Positions 54,837 through 62,786 of a stretch of 64,000 nucleotides of DNA are shown in pieces. Positions within the stretch are counted from its first letter, which is position 1. Each line of letters opens with the position of its first letter. The position numbers and the translations under genes are program-made. Location of the stretch: contig JAFRER010000008.1 in NCBI GenBank assembly GCA_017434755.1, forward strand, positions 1 through 64,000, in the 5' to 3' direction. The notes under the pieces were generated by a model. It was not told the DNA's origin and did not search any database. It saw only the letters and a list, made by a program, of their open reading frames with translations. Source of the DNA: Oscillospiraceae bacterium. GTDB taxonomy: Bacteria; Bacillota; Clostridia; Oscillospirales; Oscillospiraceae.

Positions 54837-57122
54837 TCAGACTTTGAGGGTTCGCGCTTCCTTATAGGGCTTGAACAGCTGCCAGATGAACAGCCCGAGC
54901 AACACGACGGCCAATACCAGACCGATCACATTTGCTCCGCCTGCGAACAGGCGTCCGAGCTGCCAGACGATGAAAGCCGTCACCCAGGCAAATCCGCACT
55001 GATATCCTATGGCGAACCAGGTCCACTTGCGGCTGTTCATCTCGCGTTTGATGGCGCCAATAGCCGCAAAGCAGGGTGCGCAAAGCAGGTTGAAGAGCAA
55101 GAAACTGTAGGCGGCGAGCTTGCCGTGACCGCCGGAGAAATCACGATAGTCCTCCGCGACTTTGTCCCAGATCTGGTCGCCGTTCTCCTCCAGTTCTTCC
55201 TCGCCATCCTGATCGTCATAGGCGTACAGTACGCCGAAAGTGCCGACCACGTTTTCCTTTGCCACGAGGCCCGTCACGGTCGCGACGGTAGGCTTCCAGT
55301 CGCCGAAGCCCAGGGGCTTGAAGATAACGGAGACGGGCTGCGCCACGCGAGCCAGGATCGAGTCGTCCATCGGCTCAACCTCGTCCTCGGGGATGCCCAT
55401 GCGTTCGGAAACGGAAGCGACGTATTCCTCGGTGACGACTGTTTCATCCTCATAGAGCTCGTCGACCATGCCGAAGCGGCCGTTGACGGGACCGAAGCTC
55501 GTGAGGAACCAGATAATGATGGAAGAAAGCACGATGACCGTACCCGCGCGCTTAATGAAGCTCCAGCCGCGCTCCCAGGTGCCGCGAAGGACGTTGCCCA
55601 TTGCAGGAGCGTGGTATGCCGGCAGCTCCATGACGAAGGGGGCGGGATCGCCCGCGAACATCTTTGTCTTCTTGAGCATGATACCGGAGACCACGATGGC
55701 CGCAATGCCGATGAAATACGCGGAGGTGGCGACCCAGGTGCTGCCGCCGAAGAGAGCTCCCGCGATCAGGCCGATGACAGGGAGCTTTGCGCCGCAGGGC
55801 ATGAAGGTCGTCGTGGTAATCGTCATGCGGCGGTCGCGCTCGTTTTCTATGGTGCGCGAGGCCATGACGCCGGGAATGCCGCATCCGGTGGCCACGAGCA
55901 TGGGGATGAAGCTCTTGCCGGACAAGCCGAAACGGCGGAAGATACGGTCCATGATGAAGGCGATACGCGCCATGTAGCCGCAGTCTTCAAGCAGGCAGAG
56001 CATGAAGAACAGAACGAGCATCTGGGGCACGAAGCCGAGCACCGCGCCGACGCCCGCGAGAATACCGTCGGAGATCAGGCCGATCAGCCAGGGCGCGACG
56101 CCCCAGCCTTCGAGGATCGCCCTTGAGCCTTCCTTGAGCCAGGCGTCGCCCAGCACATCGTTGGCGGTGTCGGTCAGAAAGGTGCCGATAGCAATCCCGC
56201 CGTCCGAGATAGACTTGCCCATGGCCAGAGCGTAGACCAGGAACATGACAAGAGCGAAGATCGGCAGAGCGAGGATACGGTTGGTCACGATTTTGTCTAT
56301 CTTGTCCGAAACAGTGAGCTCGCCCTTGTTTTTCTTCTTGTAGCAGCCCTTCATGAGGTTTGCTATATAGACGTAACGCTCGTTTGTGATAATGCTTTCG
56401 GCGTCGTCGTCGAGTTCTTTTTCAGCCGCTTTGATGTCTTCCTCGATGTGAGCCAGCGTCTTTTCGGGAAGATCCAGCCTGGCCAGCGCCTTGTCATCGC
56501 GTTCGAAGATCTTGATGGCGTACCATCGCTGCTGCTCCTCAGGGAGATCGTGCACGGCGGATTCCTCAATATGTGCCAGCGCATGCTCGACGGAGCCGGA
56601 AAAGCTGTGCTGCGGAACGGTCTTTGTGCCGTTCGCTGCTTCCACGCAGGCGCTTACAACCTCATCCACACCGTCGCCTTTCAGCGCAGAGATTTCAACG
56701 ATCCTGCAGCCGAGCTCCCGGCTGAGTTCTTCCACATTGATGCTGTCCCCGTTCTTCTTGACGAGGTCCATCATGTTCAGCGCGATCACGACGGGGATCC
56801 CGAGCTCCACCAGCTGGGTGGTGAGATACAGGTTGCGCTCGAGGTTGGTCGCGTCGACGATGTTCAATATCACATCGGGGCGTTCTTCGATCAGGTAGTT
56901 GCGCGCCACCACTTCTTCCAGCGTGTAGGGGGAGAGGGAATAGATGCCCGGCAGGTCGGTGACGTTCACGTCTTTCTGTCCGCGTACGCGTCCCTCTTTC
57001 TTTTCAACGGTGACGCCCGGCCAGTTGCCGACAAACTGCTGAGTGCCGGTCAGAGCGTTGAACAGTGTAGTCTTGCCGGAGTTGGGGTTGCCGGCAAGCG
57101 CTATGCGGATCTGTTTGTCCAT
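54837..57122 (-). CDS. feoB: ferrous iron transporter FeoB
   Basis: A 761-aa permease. N-terminal G domain: GNPNSGKTT (G1), VTDLPGIYSL (G3) and LNMMD (G4), then a guanine-dissociation-inhibitor-like helical region to about residue 270. The membrane core has about nine helices with the Cys/Gly-rich gates MLCLLEDCGYMARIAFIMDR and a C-terminal FAIGYQCGFAWVTAFIVWQ. It is translated after feoA with the Cys-rich partner downstream. Confidence 0.97.
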   Translation of the reverse strand: MDKQIRIALAGNPNSGKTTLFNALTGTQQFVGNWPGVTVEKKEGRVRGQKDVNVTDLPGIYSLSPYTLEEVVARNYLIEERPDVILNIVDATNLERNLYLTTQLVELGIPVVIALNMMDLVKKNGDSINVEELSRELGCRIVEISALKGDGVDEVVSACVEAANGTKTVPQHSFSGSVEHALAHIEESAVHDLPEEQQRWYAIKIFERDDKALARLDLPEKTLAHIEEDIKAAEKELDDDAESIITNERYVYIANLMKGCYKKKNKGELTVSDKIDKIVTNRILALPIFALVMFLVYALAMGKSISDGGIAIGTFLTDTANDVLGDAWLKEGSRAILEGWGVAPWLIGLISDGILAGVGAVLGFVPQMLVLFFMLCLLEDCGYMARIAFIMDRIFRRFGLSGKSFIPMLVATGCGIPGVMASRTIENERDRRMTITTTTFMPCGAKLPVIGLIAGALFGGSTWVATSAYFIGIAAIVVSGIMLKKTKMFAGDPAPFVMELPAYHAPAMGNVLRGTWERGWSFIKRAGTVIVLSSIIIWFLTSFGPVNGRFGMVDELYEDETVVTEEYVASVSERMGIPEDEVEPMDDSILARVAQPVSVIFKPLGFGDWKPTVATVTGLVAKENVVGTFGVLYAYDDQDGEEELEENGDQIWDKVAEDYRDFSGGHGKLAAYSFLLFNLLCAPCFAAIGAIKREMNSRKWTWFAIGYQCGFAWVTAFIVWQLGRLFAGGANVIGLVLAVVLLGLFIWQLFKPYKEARTLKV

Positions 57123-57138
57123 ATGCTTGTTTTCTCCT

Positions 57139-57360
57139 TTACTCTACTTCTATCATCTCGGCATCTGCCTTGCGGATCGAGAGCTCATACCCGCGGACAT
57201 TCACTTCGATCGGGTCTCCCAGGGGCGCGACTTTGCGGACATACACCTCAACGCCCTTGGTGATTCCCATGTCCATGATGCGGCGCTTGACCGCGCCCTC
57301 ACCGTGGAGCTTCACAACCTTTACGGTGCTTTTGATCGGAACTTCTCTTAATGTTTTCAT
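57139..57360 (-). CDS. feoA: FeoA domain protein 1
   Basis: A 73-aa SH3-like FeoA protein (VKVVKLHGEGAVKRRIMDMGITKGVEVYV, ending VRGYELSIRKADAEMIEV). It probably regulates or assists FeoB. It sits 16 bp before feoB. Confidence 0.93.
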   Translation of the reverse strand: MKTLREVPIKSTVKVVKLHGEGAVKRRIMDMGITKGVEVYVRKVAPLGDPIEVNVRGYELSIRKADAEMIEVE

Positions 57361-57372
57361 CCTCGTCCTCCG

Positions 57373-57585
57373 TCAGATCATTATTTTTCCGGCCATTTCC
57401 CGGCTGATCGCCACGCGCGATTCCTTGACTTTGACAATGAGATTGCCGTTGATGGTATTCAGGACCGTTACGGTACCTCCGGCGACGAACCCCATGTCTT
57501 CCAGATGTTTTTTGACGTCGGCGCTCCCGCCGACCTTGCGGATGATGTTTTCCTCTCCGTTGTTTGCCAGAATGAGCGGCATCAT
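57373..57585 (-). CDS. feoA: FeoA domain protein 2
   Basis: A second FeoA-type protein, 70 aa, with MPLILANNGEENIIRKVGG and KKHLEDMGFVAGGTVTVLNTI. The start is the ATG after GGAGGG; an upstream in-frame ATG would sit inside an operator. Two consecutive FeoA proteins before FeoB are common in Clostridia. It is the first gene of the operon. Confidence 0.9.
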   Translation of the reverse strand: MMPLILANNGEENIIRKVGGSADVKKHLEDMGFVAGGTVTVLNTINGNLIVKVKESRVAISREMAGKIMI

Positions 57586-57613
57586 CGGTTTCCCTCCAGT
57601 GCTGAGAAATAAA

Positions 57614-57708
57614 GTTAAACACATCTAACCAAAGGCGCTAACAAAAGGTTAGAATTCTCTAACCGAGCATGAGTTTAACACCACTAACAAAAGTTGTCAA
57701 TATCTAAC
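57614..57708. promoter_or_regulatory. four metal-regulator boxes upstream of feo
   Basis: Four 16-bp inverted repeats of the form GTTAnn-N4-nnTAAC: 57614-57629 (GTTAAA-CACA-TCTAAC), 57648-57663 (GTTAGA-ATTC-TCTAAC), 57673-57688 (GTTTAA-CACC-ACTAAC) and 57693-57708 (GTTGTC-AATA-TCTAAC). Two lie over the feo -10 and -35 regions. They resemble the DtxR/IdeR half-site GTTAG/CTAAC. Confidence 0.8.
57672..57700 (-). promoter_or_regulatory. feo operon promoter
   Basis: TTGACA (57695-57700) and TAAACT (57672-57677) on the minus strand with a 17-bp spacer; both boxes are covered by regulator boxes. Confidence 0.75.
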
Positions 57709-57782
57709 TTCAAAATTATTCCCCGCCGCACTTGCTTTTTTTCAGATCGGATGATAGTCTAAGCCAAAAGGAGAGGTGAACT

Positions 57783-58151
57783 ATGACTATCCAGAAATCT
57801 GCCGAGGATTACCTCGAGGCCATGCTGATGCTCAAAAACGAGCGCGGATATATCCGCTCTATCGATATCGCCGAGAAGCTCGGCGTGACAAAGCCAAGCG
57901 TCAGTTATGCCACCAAGCGGCTCAGAGAAAACGGATACATCACCATGGATCCTGCCGGGATGATCGTGCTGACGGATGCCGGCCTCGAAATCGCGGAGAG
58001 GATCTATGAGCGTCACGAACTCATCACCAGCCTTTTTGTCAGAATCGGCGTAAGTCCGGAGACGGCGAGAGAGGATGCCTGCAAGATCGAGCACGACCTC
58101 AGCGCGGAGACCTTCGAGGCCATCCGGAAGGTCGTGGAAAGCTGGGTCTGA
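57783..58151 (+). CDS. DtxR-family metal-dependent repressor 1
   Basis: A 122-aa two-domain repressor without the C-terminal SH3 domain. Winged helix: SAEDYLEAMLMLKNERGYIRSIDIAEKLGVTKPSVSYATKRL. Dimer and metal domain: AERIYERHELITSLFVRIGVSPETAREDACKIEHDLS, with the usual metal ligands (the Glu/His/His pattern). It is divergent from feo with four boxes between, so it is the prime candidate repressor of iron uptake. The ribosome site is AAAGGAGAGG. It ends at its own terminator. Confidence 0.92.
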   Translation: MTIQKSAEDYLEAMLMLKNERGYIRSIDIAEKLGVTKPSVSYATKRLRENGYITMDPAGMIVLTDAGLEIAERIYERHELITSLFVRIGVSPETAREDACKIEHDLSAETFEAIRKVVESWV

Positions 58152-58169
58152 AAAACTGCGGAAATACGG

Positions 58170-58200
58170 ATGCAGATCCCCGGAAGGGGGTCTGCATTTT
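58170..58200 (+). terminator. terminator of the DtxR1 gene
   Basis: ATGCAGATCCCC / GGGGGTCTGCAT stem with GGAA loop followed by TTTTC. Confidence 0.88.
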
Positions 58201-58227
58201 CAATAAAATGCTTACGGAGAGAAAGAA

Positions 58228-58998
58228 ATGAGCTTGCTGAAAAAGATCATCCGGGCGGCGGCTCCGCTCCCGAAGATCGGGGAACAGGAGCGGTTCCTCT
58301 TTATAGGCCCCCACCCGGACGATATCGAGATCGGCGCCGGGGCAACCGCGGCAAAGCTTGCCGCGGAGGGAAAAACAATCTGCTTTCTGATCTGTGCCGA
58401 CGGGCGTTTCGGGACTTCCAACTCCCCGGACATCGGACCGGAAGAGATGACAGAGATCCGAAAACAGGAAGCAATAGAGTCGGCGCGTTTTCTCGGTGTG
58501 GAGGACGTGCGCCTCCTGGGCCTTTGCGACGGCGGCTTTTACAAAAAGAAAGAGCTCGTGCGGGGCATCGCCGGTGTGATCGGGGAATTCAGGCCGGATG
58601 TGGTCTTCGCGCCGGACCCCTGCGTTACGAGCGAGTGCCACAAAGATCATCTGAATGTCGGGAACGCAGCAAGAGAGGTGGCGGTTTTCGCACCCTACGC
58701 GGGGATCATGAAGGAGTATGGCGCGGAGGCCGCTCCGGTCAAAGCGCTGGCGTATTTTTTCACCGCAAAAGCCAACAGCTATGTCGATACATCGGGTTAT
58801 CTCCCGGCGCAGCTGGATTCGATATTCAAATATCACCGCAGCCAGTTCCCCGAGGGCTGCGCCGACGCAAAGAGCATCAGCCTTTATCTGAAGCTCAGGG
58901 CCTATGATTTCGGCCTGCGGAGCTTCCATAAAACGGCGGAGGGATTCCGGGTCCTCGGGCGGACGCAGATGCACTGCCTCCCGGAGGCCGGGGACTGA
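58228..58998 (+). CDS. PIG-L family deacetylase
   Basis: Zinc-dependent N-acetylglucosamine-type deacetylase of the LmbE/PIG-L fold, 256 aa. Metal motifs are GPHPDDIEIGAG (H29, D31 and D32) and ECHKDHLNVGNAA. It may act on a sugar, thiol precursor or glycolipid; the context (no BshA or other bacillithiol genes) does not settle it. Confidence 0.87.
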   Translation: MSLLKKIIRAAAPLPKIGEQERFLFIGPHPDDIEIGAGATAAKLAAEGKTICFLICADGRFGTSNSPDIGPEEMTEIRKQEAIESARFLGVEDVRLLGLCDGGFYKKKELVRGIAGVIGEFRPDVVFAPDPCVTSECHKDHLNVGNAAREVAVFAPYAGIMKEYGAEAAPVKALAYFFTAKANSYVDTSGYLPAQLDSIFKYHRSQFPEGCADAKSISLYLKLRAYDFGLRSFHKTAEGFRVLGRTQMHCLPEAGD

Positions 58999-59018
58999 AC
59001 CTCGTCACAAGGCATGAA

Positions 59019-59050
59019 AAAGGACACAGGCTTCTGCCTGTGTCCTTTGC
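59019..59050. terminator. bidirectional terminator
   Basis: AAAGGACACAGGC / GCCTGTGTCCTTT with loop TTCT between the convergent PIG-L and GtrA genes. Confidence 0.9.
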
Positions 59051-59060
59051 TGTCTTATGA

Positions 59061-59543
59061 TCAGGATTCTTTTTCACTTACAGGATCGTTTGCCCTCTCC
59101 GCTTCCGCGGCGGCCTCCTTTGCAAGCTGTTTCTGCGCCAGATCGTTCGTGTCGATGGATTTACCGAAGACGAAGAAGCGCTGATATAAAAACTCCGTTA
59201 CGAAGTTCGTGATCATACTGAGTCCGTCCGCAAAAAGAGGTGTCCAGTTCCGTGTTTCCGTTAAGTACTTTACCGCAAAAGTGGAGAGCGGCGTGAAAAC
59301 AGCATAATAGGCGGCAACTTTCAACATGGCGACGGGAACATTGGATGCCGACTGAAAGGTGAATTTTCTGTTCAGTGTAAAGTTCCACAGGACAGAGAGG
59401 ATCAGGCCGATCAGATAACAGAGAAAGCTGCGTAACGGAGTAAAGGTCTCGAGCAGGAAAATGGATGCGGCCTGGATCAAACCCGCACTTGCAGAAAACA
59501 ATGTGAATTTGACGACCCGCCAGAACTCTTTTTTCTTACTCAT
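59061..59543 (-). CDS. GtrA family membrane protein
   Basis: A 160-aa protein with four helices of the GtrA type (KFTLFSASAGLIQAASIFLL, CYLIGLILSVLWNFTLNRKFTF, FAVKYL and a final LSMITNFVTEFLYQRFFVFGK). GtrA proteins flip lipid-linked sugars or help polysaccharide modification. A charged Ala/Glu tail follows. No glycosyltransferase partner is adjacent. Confidence 0.9.
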   Translation of the reverse strand: MSKKKEFWRVVKFTLFSASAGLIQAASIFLLETFTPLRSFLCYLIGLILSVLWNFTLNRKFTFQSASNVPVAMLKVAAYYAVFTPLSTFAVKYLTETRNWTPLFADGLSMITNFVTEFLYQRFFVFGKSIDTNDLAQKQLAKEAAAEAERANDPVSEKES

Positions 59544-59673
59544 GACAAGACCCCCTTTATCGGCAGAAAGCGATTATAGACCATTTCCGCGGACAAATCA
59601 ACAGAGGCACCCGCCGAAGGGGAGCAAAGGGGCCATCGGGGAGCATCTGCCGCATATTTTTTGAAAAACCATC

Positions 59674-59702
59674 TTGAAAACCGGAGAGAGTTGATGTATG
59701 AT
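59674..59702 (+). promoter_or_regulatory. promoter of the HMA/ZIP operon
   Basis: TTGAAA (59674-59679), 17-bp spacer, TATGAT (59697-59702). One regulator box starts 8 bp downstream of the -10 region. Confidence 0.7.
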
Positions 59703-59710
59703 AAACGCGA

Positions 59711-59772
59711 GTTAGAGATAACTAACCAATTTGGTTCTTTTTTTTATTGGCTTTGAGTTAGACATATCTAAC
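59711..59772. promoter_or_regulatory. two metal-regulator boxes before the HMA/ZIP operon
   Basis: GTTAGA-GATA-ACTAAC (59711-59726) and GTTAGA-CATA-TCTAAC (59757-59772) match the boxes of the feo promoter. The first overlaps the predicted transcription start, and the second is in the leader. Confidence 0.8.
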
Positions 59773-59814
59773 GAAACGCGGCAATTTACCGAACAGATCC
59801 GAAGGAGAACGGTC

Positions 59815-60078
59815 ATGATCAAGACAACAGTGAGGATAAACGGGATGGCCTGCAGCATGTGCGAGGCTCACATCTGTGATGTAATACGCAAACTCTGCCC
59901 ACAGGCGAAGAAGGTTTCTGCCTCTCATACGAAGGCGGAGGCAAGCTTTCTGACGGAAAGCGCAGTCGATGAGGACGCGCTTCGCAAAGCGATCGACGCC
60001 ACGGGCTATGCGTTCGTTTCCTGCGAGAGCGTTCCGTATGAAAAGAAAGGTCTGTTCGGCAGAAAGCAATCAGAATGA
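59815..60078 (+). CDS. heavy-metal-associated domain protein
   Basis: An 87-aa HMA-fold protein (TTVRINGMACSMCEAHICDVIRKL) with the metal site CSMC. It resembles copper chaperone CopZ but has an unusually hydrophobic-poor, basic C-terminus (KKGLFGRKQSE). The start is the ATG after AAGGAG; a longer upstream frame runs through the regulator box. It overlaps the ZIP gene by four bases. Confidence 0.88.
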   Translation: MIKTTVRINGMACSMCEAHICDVIRKLCPQAKKVSASHTKAEASFLTESAVDEDALRKAIDATGYAFVSCESVPYEKKGLFGRKQSE

Positions 60079-60857
60079 ACAGCGACGTTATCTGGGGCCT
60101 GATGATCCCTTTTATCGGGACATCTGCCGGTTCGGCCTGCGTGTTTCTGATGAAAGGCGGGCTGAACAAAAACCTTGAAAGGGCGCTCACGGGATTTGCC
60201 GCCGGTGTTATGACGGCTGCTTCGGTCTGGAGCCTTCTGATCCCCGCGATGGAGCAGTCGGCCGCCATGGGCAGGCTTTCGTTTCTGCCGGCGGTCATCG
60301 GATTCCTGCTCGGGATCGGGTTCCTTCTGCTTCTGGATACGGTCACCCCGCATCTGCATATGCACGCGGATCGGGCGGAGGGACCGCAGAGCGGGTTTGC
60401 CAGGACCACCATGATGGTCCTCGCGGTCACGCTGCACAACATCCCCGAGGGAATGGCGGTCGGCGTGATCTATGCGGCGTTCCTCAGCGGACAGGCGGAC
60501 ATCACGGCCGGTGCCGCGCTTGCGCTTTCTCTGGGGATCGCGATCCAGAACTTCCCGGAGGGAGCGATCATATCCATGCCGCTGCGCGCGGAGGGGAAAA
60601 GCAGACGGAGCGCGTTCGGAGCCGGCGTGTTCTCGGGAGCGGTGGAACCGGTAGCCGCACTGGTCACGATCCTTGCTTCCAGAGCGATCGGGCTGGCACT
60701 TCCCTATCTGCTCGCTTTTGCAGCCGGGGCCATGCTGTATGTGGTCGTGGAAGAACTGATCCCGGAGATGTCCGAAGGCAGGCACTCGAATATCGGCGTT
60801 GTGATGTTTTCCGCGGGTTTTGCCCTGATGATGGCGCTTGACGTCGCACTGGGGTAG
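60075..60857 (+). CDS. ZIP family metal transporter
   Basis: A 260-aa membrane protein with eight helices and the ZIP metal motif LHNIPEGMAVG and QNFPEGAIISMP in the transport helices. A histidine-rich loop, HLHMHAD, lies between helices three and four. It probably imports zinc, iron or manganese. It is coupled to the HMA protein through ATGA, suggesting a shared metal. Confidence 0.93.
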   Translation: MNSDVIWGLMIPFIGTSAGSACVFLMKGGLNKNLERALTGFAAGVMTAASVWSLLIPAMEQSAAMGRLSFLPAVIGFLLGIGFLLLLDTVTPHLHMHADRAEGPQSGFARTTMMVLAVTLHNIPEGMAVGVIYAAFLSGQADITAGAALALSLGIAIQNFPEGAIISMPLRAEGKSRRSAFGAGVFSGAVEPVAALVTILASRAIGLALPYLLAFAAGAMLYVVVEELIPEMSEGRHSNIGVVMFSAGFALMMALDVALG

Positions 60858-60907
60858 AACAGCCCGCAAAAATGTTTTTCTAATAGTAATGATAAAGGAG
60901 CGCAGGG

Positions 60908-61309
60908 ATGAATCTTCACAGATCGGGAGAGGACTATCTGAAAACAATGCTCATCTTGCTGCGGAAAAACGGCGAGATCCGTTCTTCGGAAGTGGCAAGG
61001 TATCTGAATGTGAGCAGAGCAAGTGTGAGCTATGCCGTGCGCTTTCTGAAGGAAGGAGGCTTTCTGACGATGGATGAGCACAGGCTGCTCAACTTCACCG
61101 ATCTCGGCCTTGAGGTGGCGGAGCAGATCTACGACAGGCACCGCGTGATAAAGGACAGCCTGATCCGCCTCGGGATAGAGCCGGAGATCGCGGAGCAGGA
61201 CGCCTGCAGGGTAGAGCACGATATCAGCGGGAGGACCTTTGAAAGGCTGAAGGAGCTGTGGACGGAACAAAGAGAAACGCCGGATCTCGAGAAGGAAGGC
61301 GTTTTATGA
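60908..61309 (+). CDS. DtxR-family metal-dependent repressor 2
   Basis: A 133-aa paralogue of the feo-linked regulator: RSGEDYLKTMLILLRKNGEIRSSEVARYLNVSRASVSYAVRFL, then AEQIYDRHRVIKDSLIRLGIEPEIAEQDACRVEHDIS. It again lacks an SH3 domain. It lies inside the ZIP operon and overlaps the methyltransferase start by four bases. It may control this operon through the boxes at 59711-59772. Confidence 0.92.
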   Translation: MNLHRSGEDYLKTMLILLRKNGEIRSSEVARYLNVSRASVSYAVRFLKEGGFLTMDEHRLLNFTDLGLEVAEQIYDRHRVIKDSLIRLGIEPEIAEQDACRVEHDISGRTFERLKELWTEQRETPDLEKEGVL

Positions 61310-62148
61310 AATATCACATTGAAGAGAATACCGTGCAGGAGACGCTGGTCATCCCTCTGTTCGGAAGGCTGGTGTGCTCCGAGCGTTTTCCGGAGCTGTT
61401 CTCCGACCCGGAGGCAAAGCGGATCTGCGATTCGCTGGATTACGACTTTGCGGAGAAGAGGAAGAAAATGGAATCCCCTGCCGGGCTCTTCGGAGCCCTG
61501 GAGGTGGCCCAGCGGCAATACGATCTGCGCGGTGAAGTCGAAGACTATCTGAAAGATCATCCGGAAGCTGCTGTAGTAAATCTCGGCTGCGGGTTGGACG
61601 ACACTACTTCCAAGGTCGACAACGGGCTTTGCCGCGGCTATGACCTCGATCTGCCGGATGTGATCTCGGTTCGGAATGAGCTGCTGCCTGCAGGAGAGAG
61701 GGAGGAAAACCTCGCCTGCGATCTGAATGACTTCAGCTGGATGGAACGGATCGACGCCTCGAAGGGCGCGGTCTTTTTTGCCGCGGGCGTGTTCTATTAC
61801 TTTAAGACCGAAGAAGTAAAGCGGCTGTTTTCGGCCATGTCGGAGCGCTTCCCCGGCGCGGTGCTGGTCTTCGACTCCTGCAACGAACGCGGCGCGAAGC
61901 TGATGCGAAAGACCTGGCTCAAGGAGGCCGGGATCACGGATGTCAGCGCGTTCTTTTCCCTGGAAGACGAAAAGGAGCTCCGGAACTGGAGCGGCCGTTT
62001 TGCTTCCGTCACAGCGAAGAGCTACATGCGCGGTTACCGGGATATTTACGGAAATGTCGGACAGTTCCATAAGCTGATGATCCGCTTCTGCGACAGTCTT
62101 GTGAAGATGAAGATCGTAAAGATCGTATTTGAGGAAGTGAAAGCGTGA
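61306..62148 (+). CDS. class I SAM-dependent methyltransferase, LCM/Tcmp type
   Basis: A 280-aa methyltransferase of the leucine carboxyl methyltransferase-like group: VVNLGCGLDDTTSKV for SAM binding, then GYDLDLPDVISVRNELL. It would methylate a carboxylate or hydroxyl of a small molecule. The start shares ATGA with DtxR2. The position in a metal-transport operon suggests a metal-linked metabolite, but the substrate is unknown. Confidence 0.85.
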   Translation: MKYHIEENTVQETLVIPLFGRLVCSERFPELFSDPEAKRICDSLDYDFAEKRKKMESPAGLFGALEVAQRQYDLRGEVEDYLKDHPEAAVVNLGCGLDDTTSKVDNGLCRGYDLDLPDVISVRNELLPAGEREENLACDLNDFSWMERIDASKGAVFFAAGVFYYFKTEEVKRLFSAMSERFPGAVLVFDSCNERGAKLMRKTWLKEAGITDVSAFFSLEDEKELRNWSGRFASVTAKSYMRGYRDIYGNVGQFHKLMIRFCDSLVKMKIVKIVFEEVKA

Positions 62149-62705
62149 CACGGAAGTATGAGATCCTCAAGCGGCTGGCAAAAGCCGCAAACATCAAGAA
62201 AAAGTGGACAGGCATGAGCACGGAGGAACTTCTGGAAAGCCGCAGGCGTGCCAACGCAAAGAACAGGATTCCCGACCTGAAGGATGACGGGTTTGACATC
62301 AGCCGGATCGACGTGATGGGGTTTCCCGTGCTGAAAATGATCCACAAAAAGAGAACGGACATGCGTACAAAAGGAGGCTTCTGCTTTGCCGCGGTGGCTT
62401 ACGGCGGTGAAGGAACGATACCAAACTTCGAGCAGGCCGATACATTCTGGGCCTACTATATAGGAAAAGACAAAAACGGCAAAAGCAGGATCCTGAAGCG
62501 GGAACTGCTTTCCCTCTATCCGAAGAACAGCGAGGATAAGATCGAAAAGTTCCTCGGTTCCAGCTTCGATGTCCTCATCTGCGCCAATTTCGGACCGAAG
62601 GCCATGGCAAAGCTTAAGGAGGGCGGAATCTCTCTTTATACATTCGGCGGCGGATGTGAAATGGCCGTCCGGAAGTTTATGGAAGGAGATCTTACGGAAC
62701 TCTGA
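62145..62705 (+). CDS. NifX/NifB-like cofactor-binding domain with N-terminal extension
   Basis: A 186-aa protein starting at GTG with a four-base overlap with the methyltransferase gene. Residues 79-186 form a dinitrogenase Fe-Mo cofactor biosynthesis (NifX/NafY) type domain: FCFAAVAYGGEGTIPNFEQADTF and DVLICANFGPKAMAKLKEGGISLYTFGGG. Residues 1-78 (KKWTGMSTEELLESRRRANA and DVMGFPVLKMIHKKR) resemble the N-terminus of an alpha/beta hydrolase. No nif genes are nearby. It may bind metal clusters or tetrapyrrole-like cargo. Confidence 0.75.
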   Translation: MTRKYEILKRLAKAANIKKKWTGMSTEELLESRRRANAKNRIPDLKDDGFDISRIDVMGFPVLKMIHKKRTDMRTKGGFCFAAVAYGGEGTIPNFEQADTFWAYYIGKDKNGKSRILKRELLSLYPKNSEDKIEKFLGSSFDVLICANFGPKAMAKLKEGGISLYTFGGGCEMAVRKFMEGDLTEL

Positions 62706-62730
62706 CGAAAACGGTTCATACAATGCAGAA

Positions 62731-62768
62731 CGGGCAGCCTCACGGATCATGGTCCGCGGGGCTGCCCG
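62731..62768. terminator. possible terminator between convergent genes
   Basis: CGGGCAGCC / GGCTGCCCG arms with an inner CGGA/TCCG stem, but no clear T tract on either strand. Confidence 0.4.
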
Positions 62769-62786
62769 CCTTATATGGTTTTCGGA

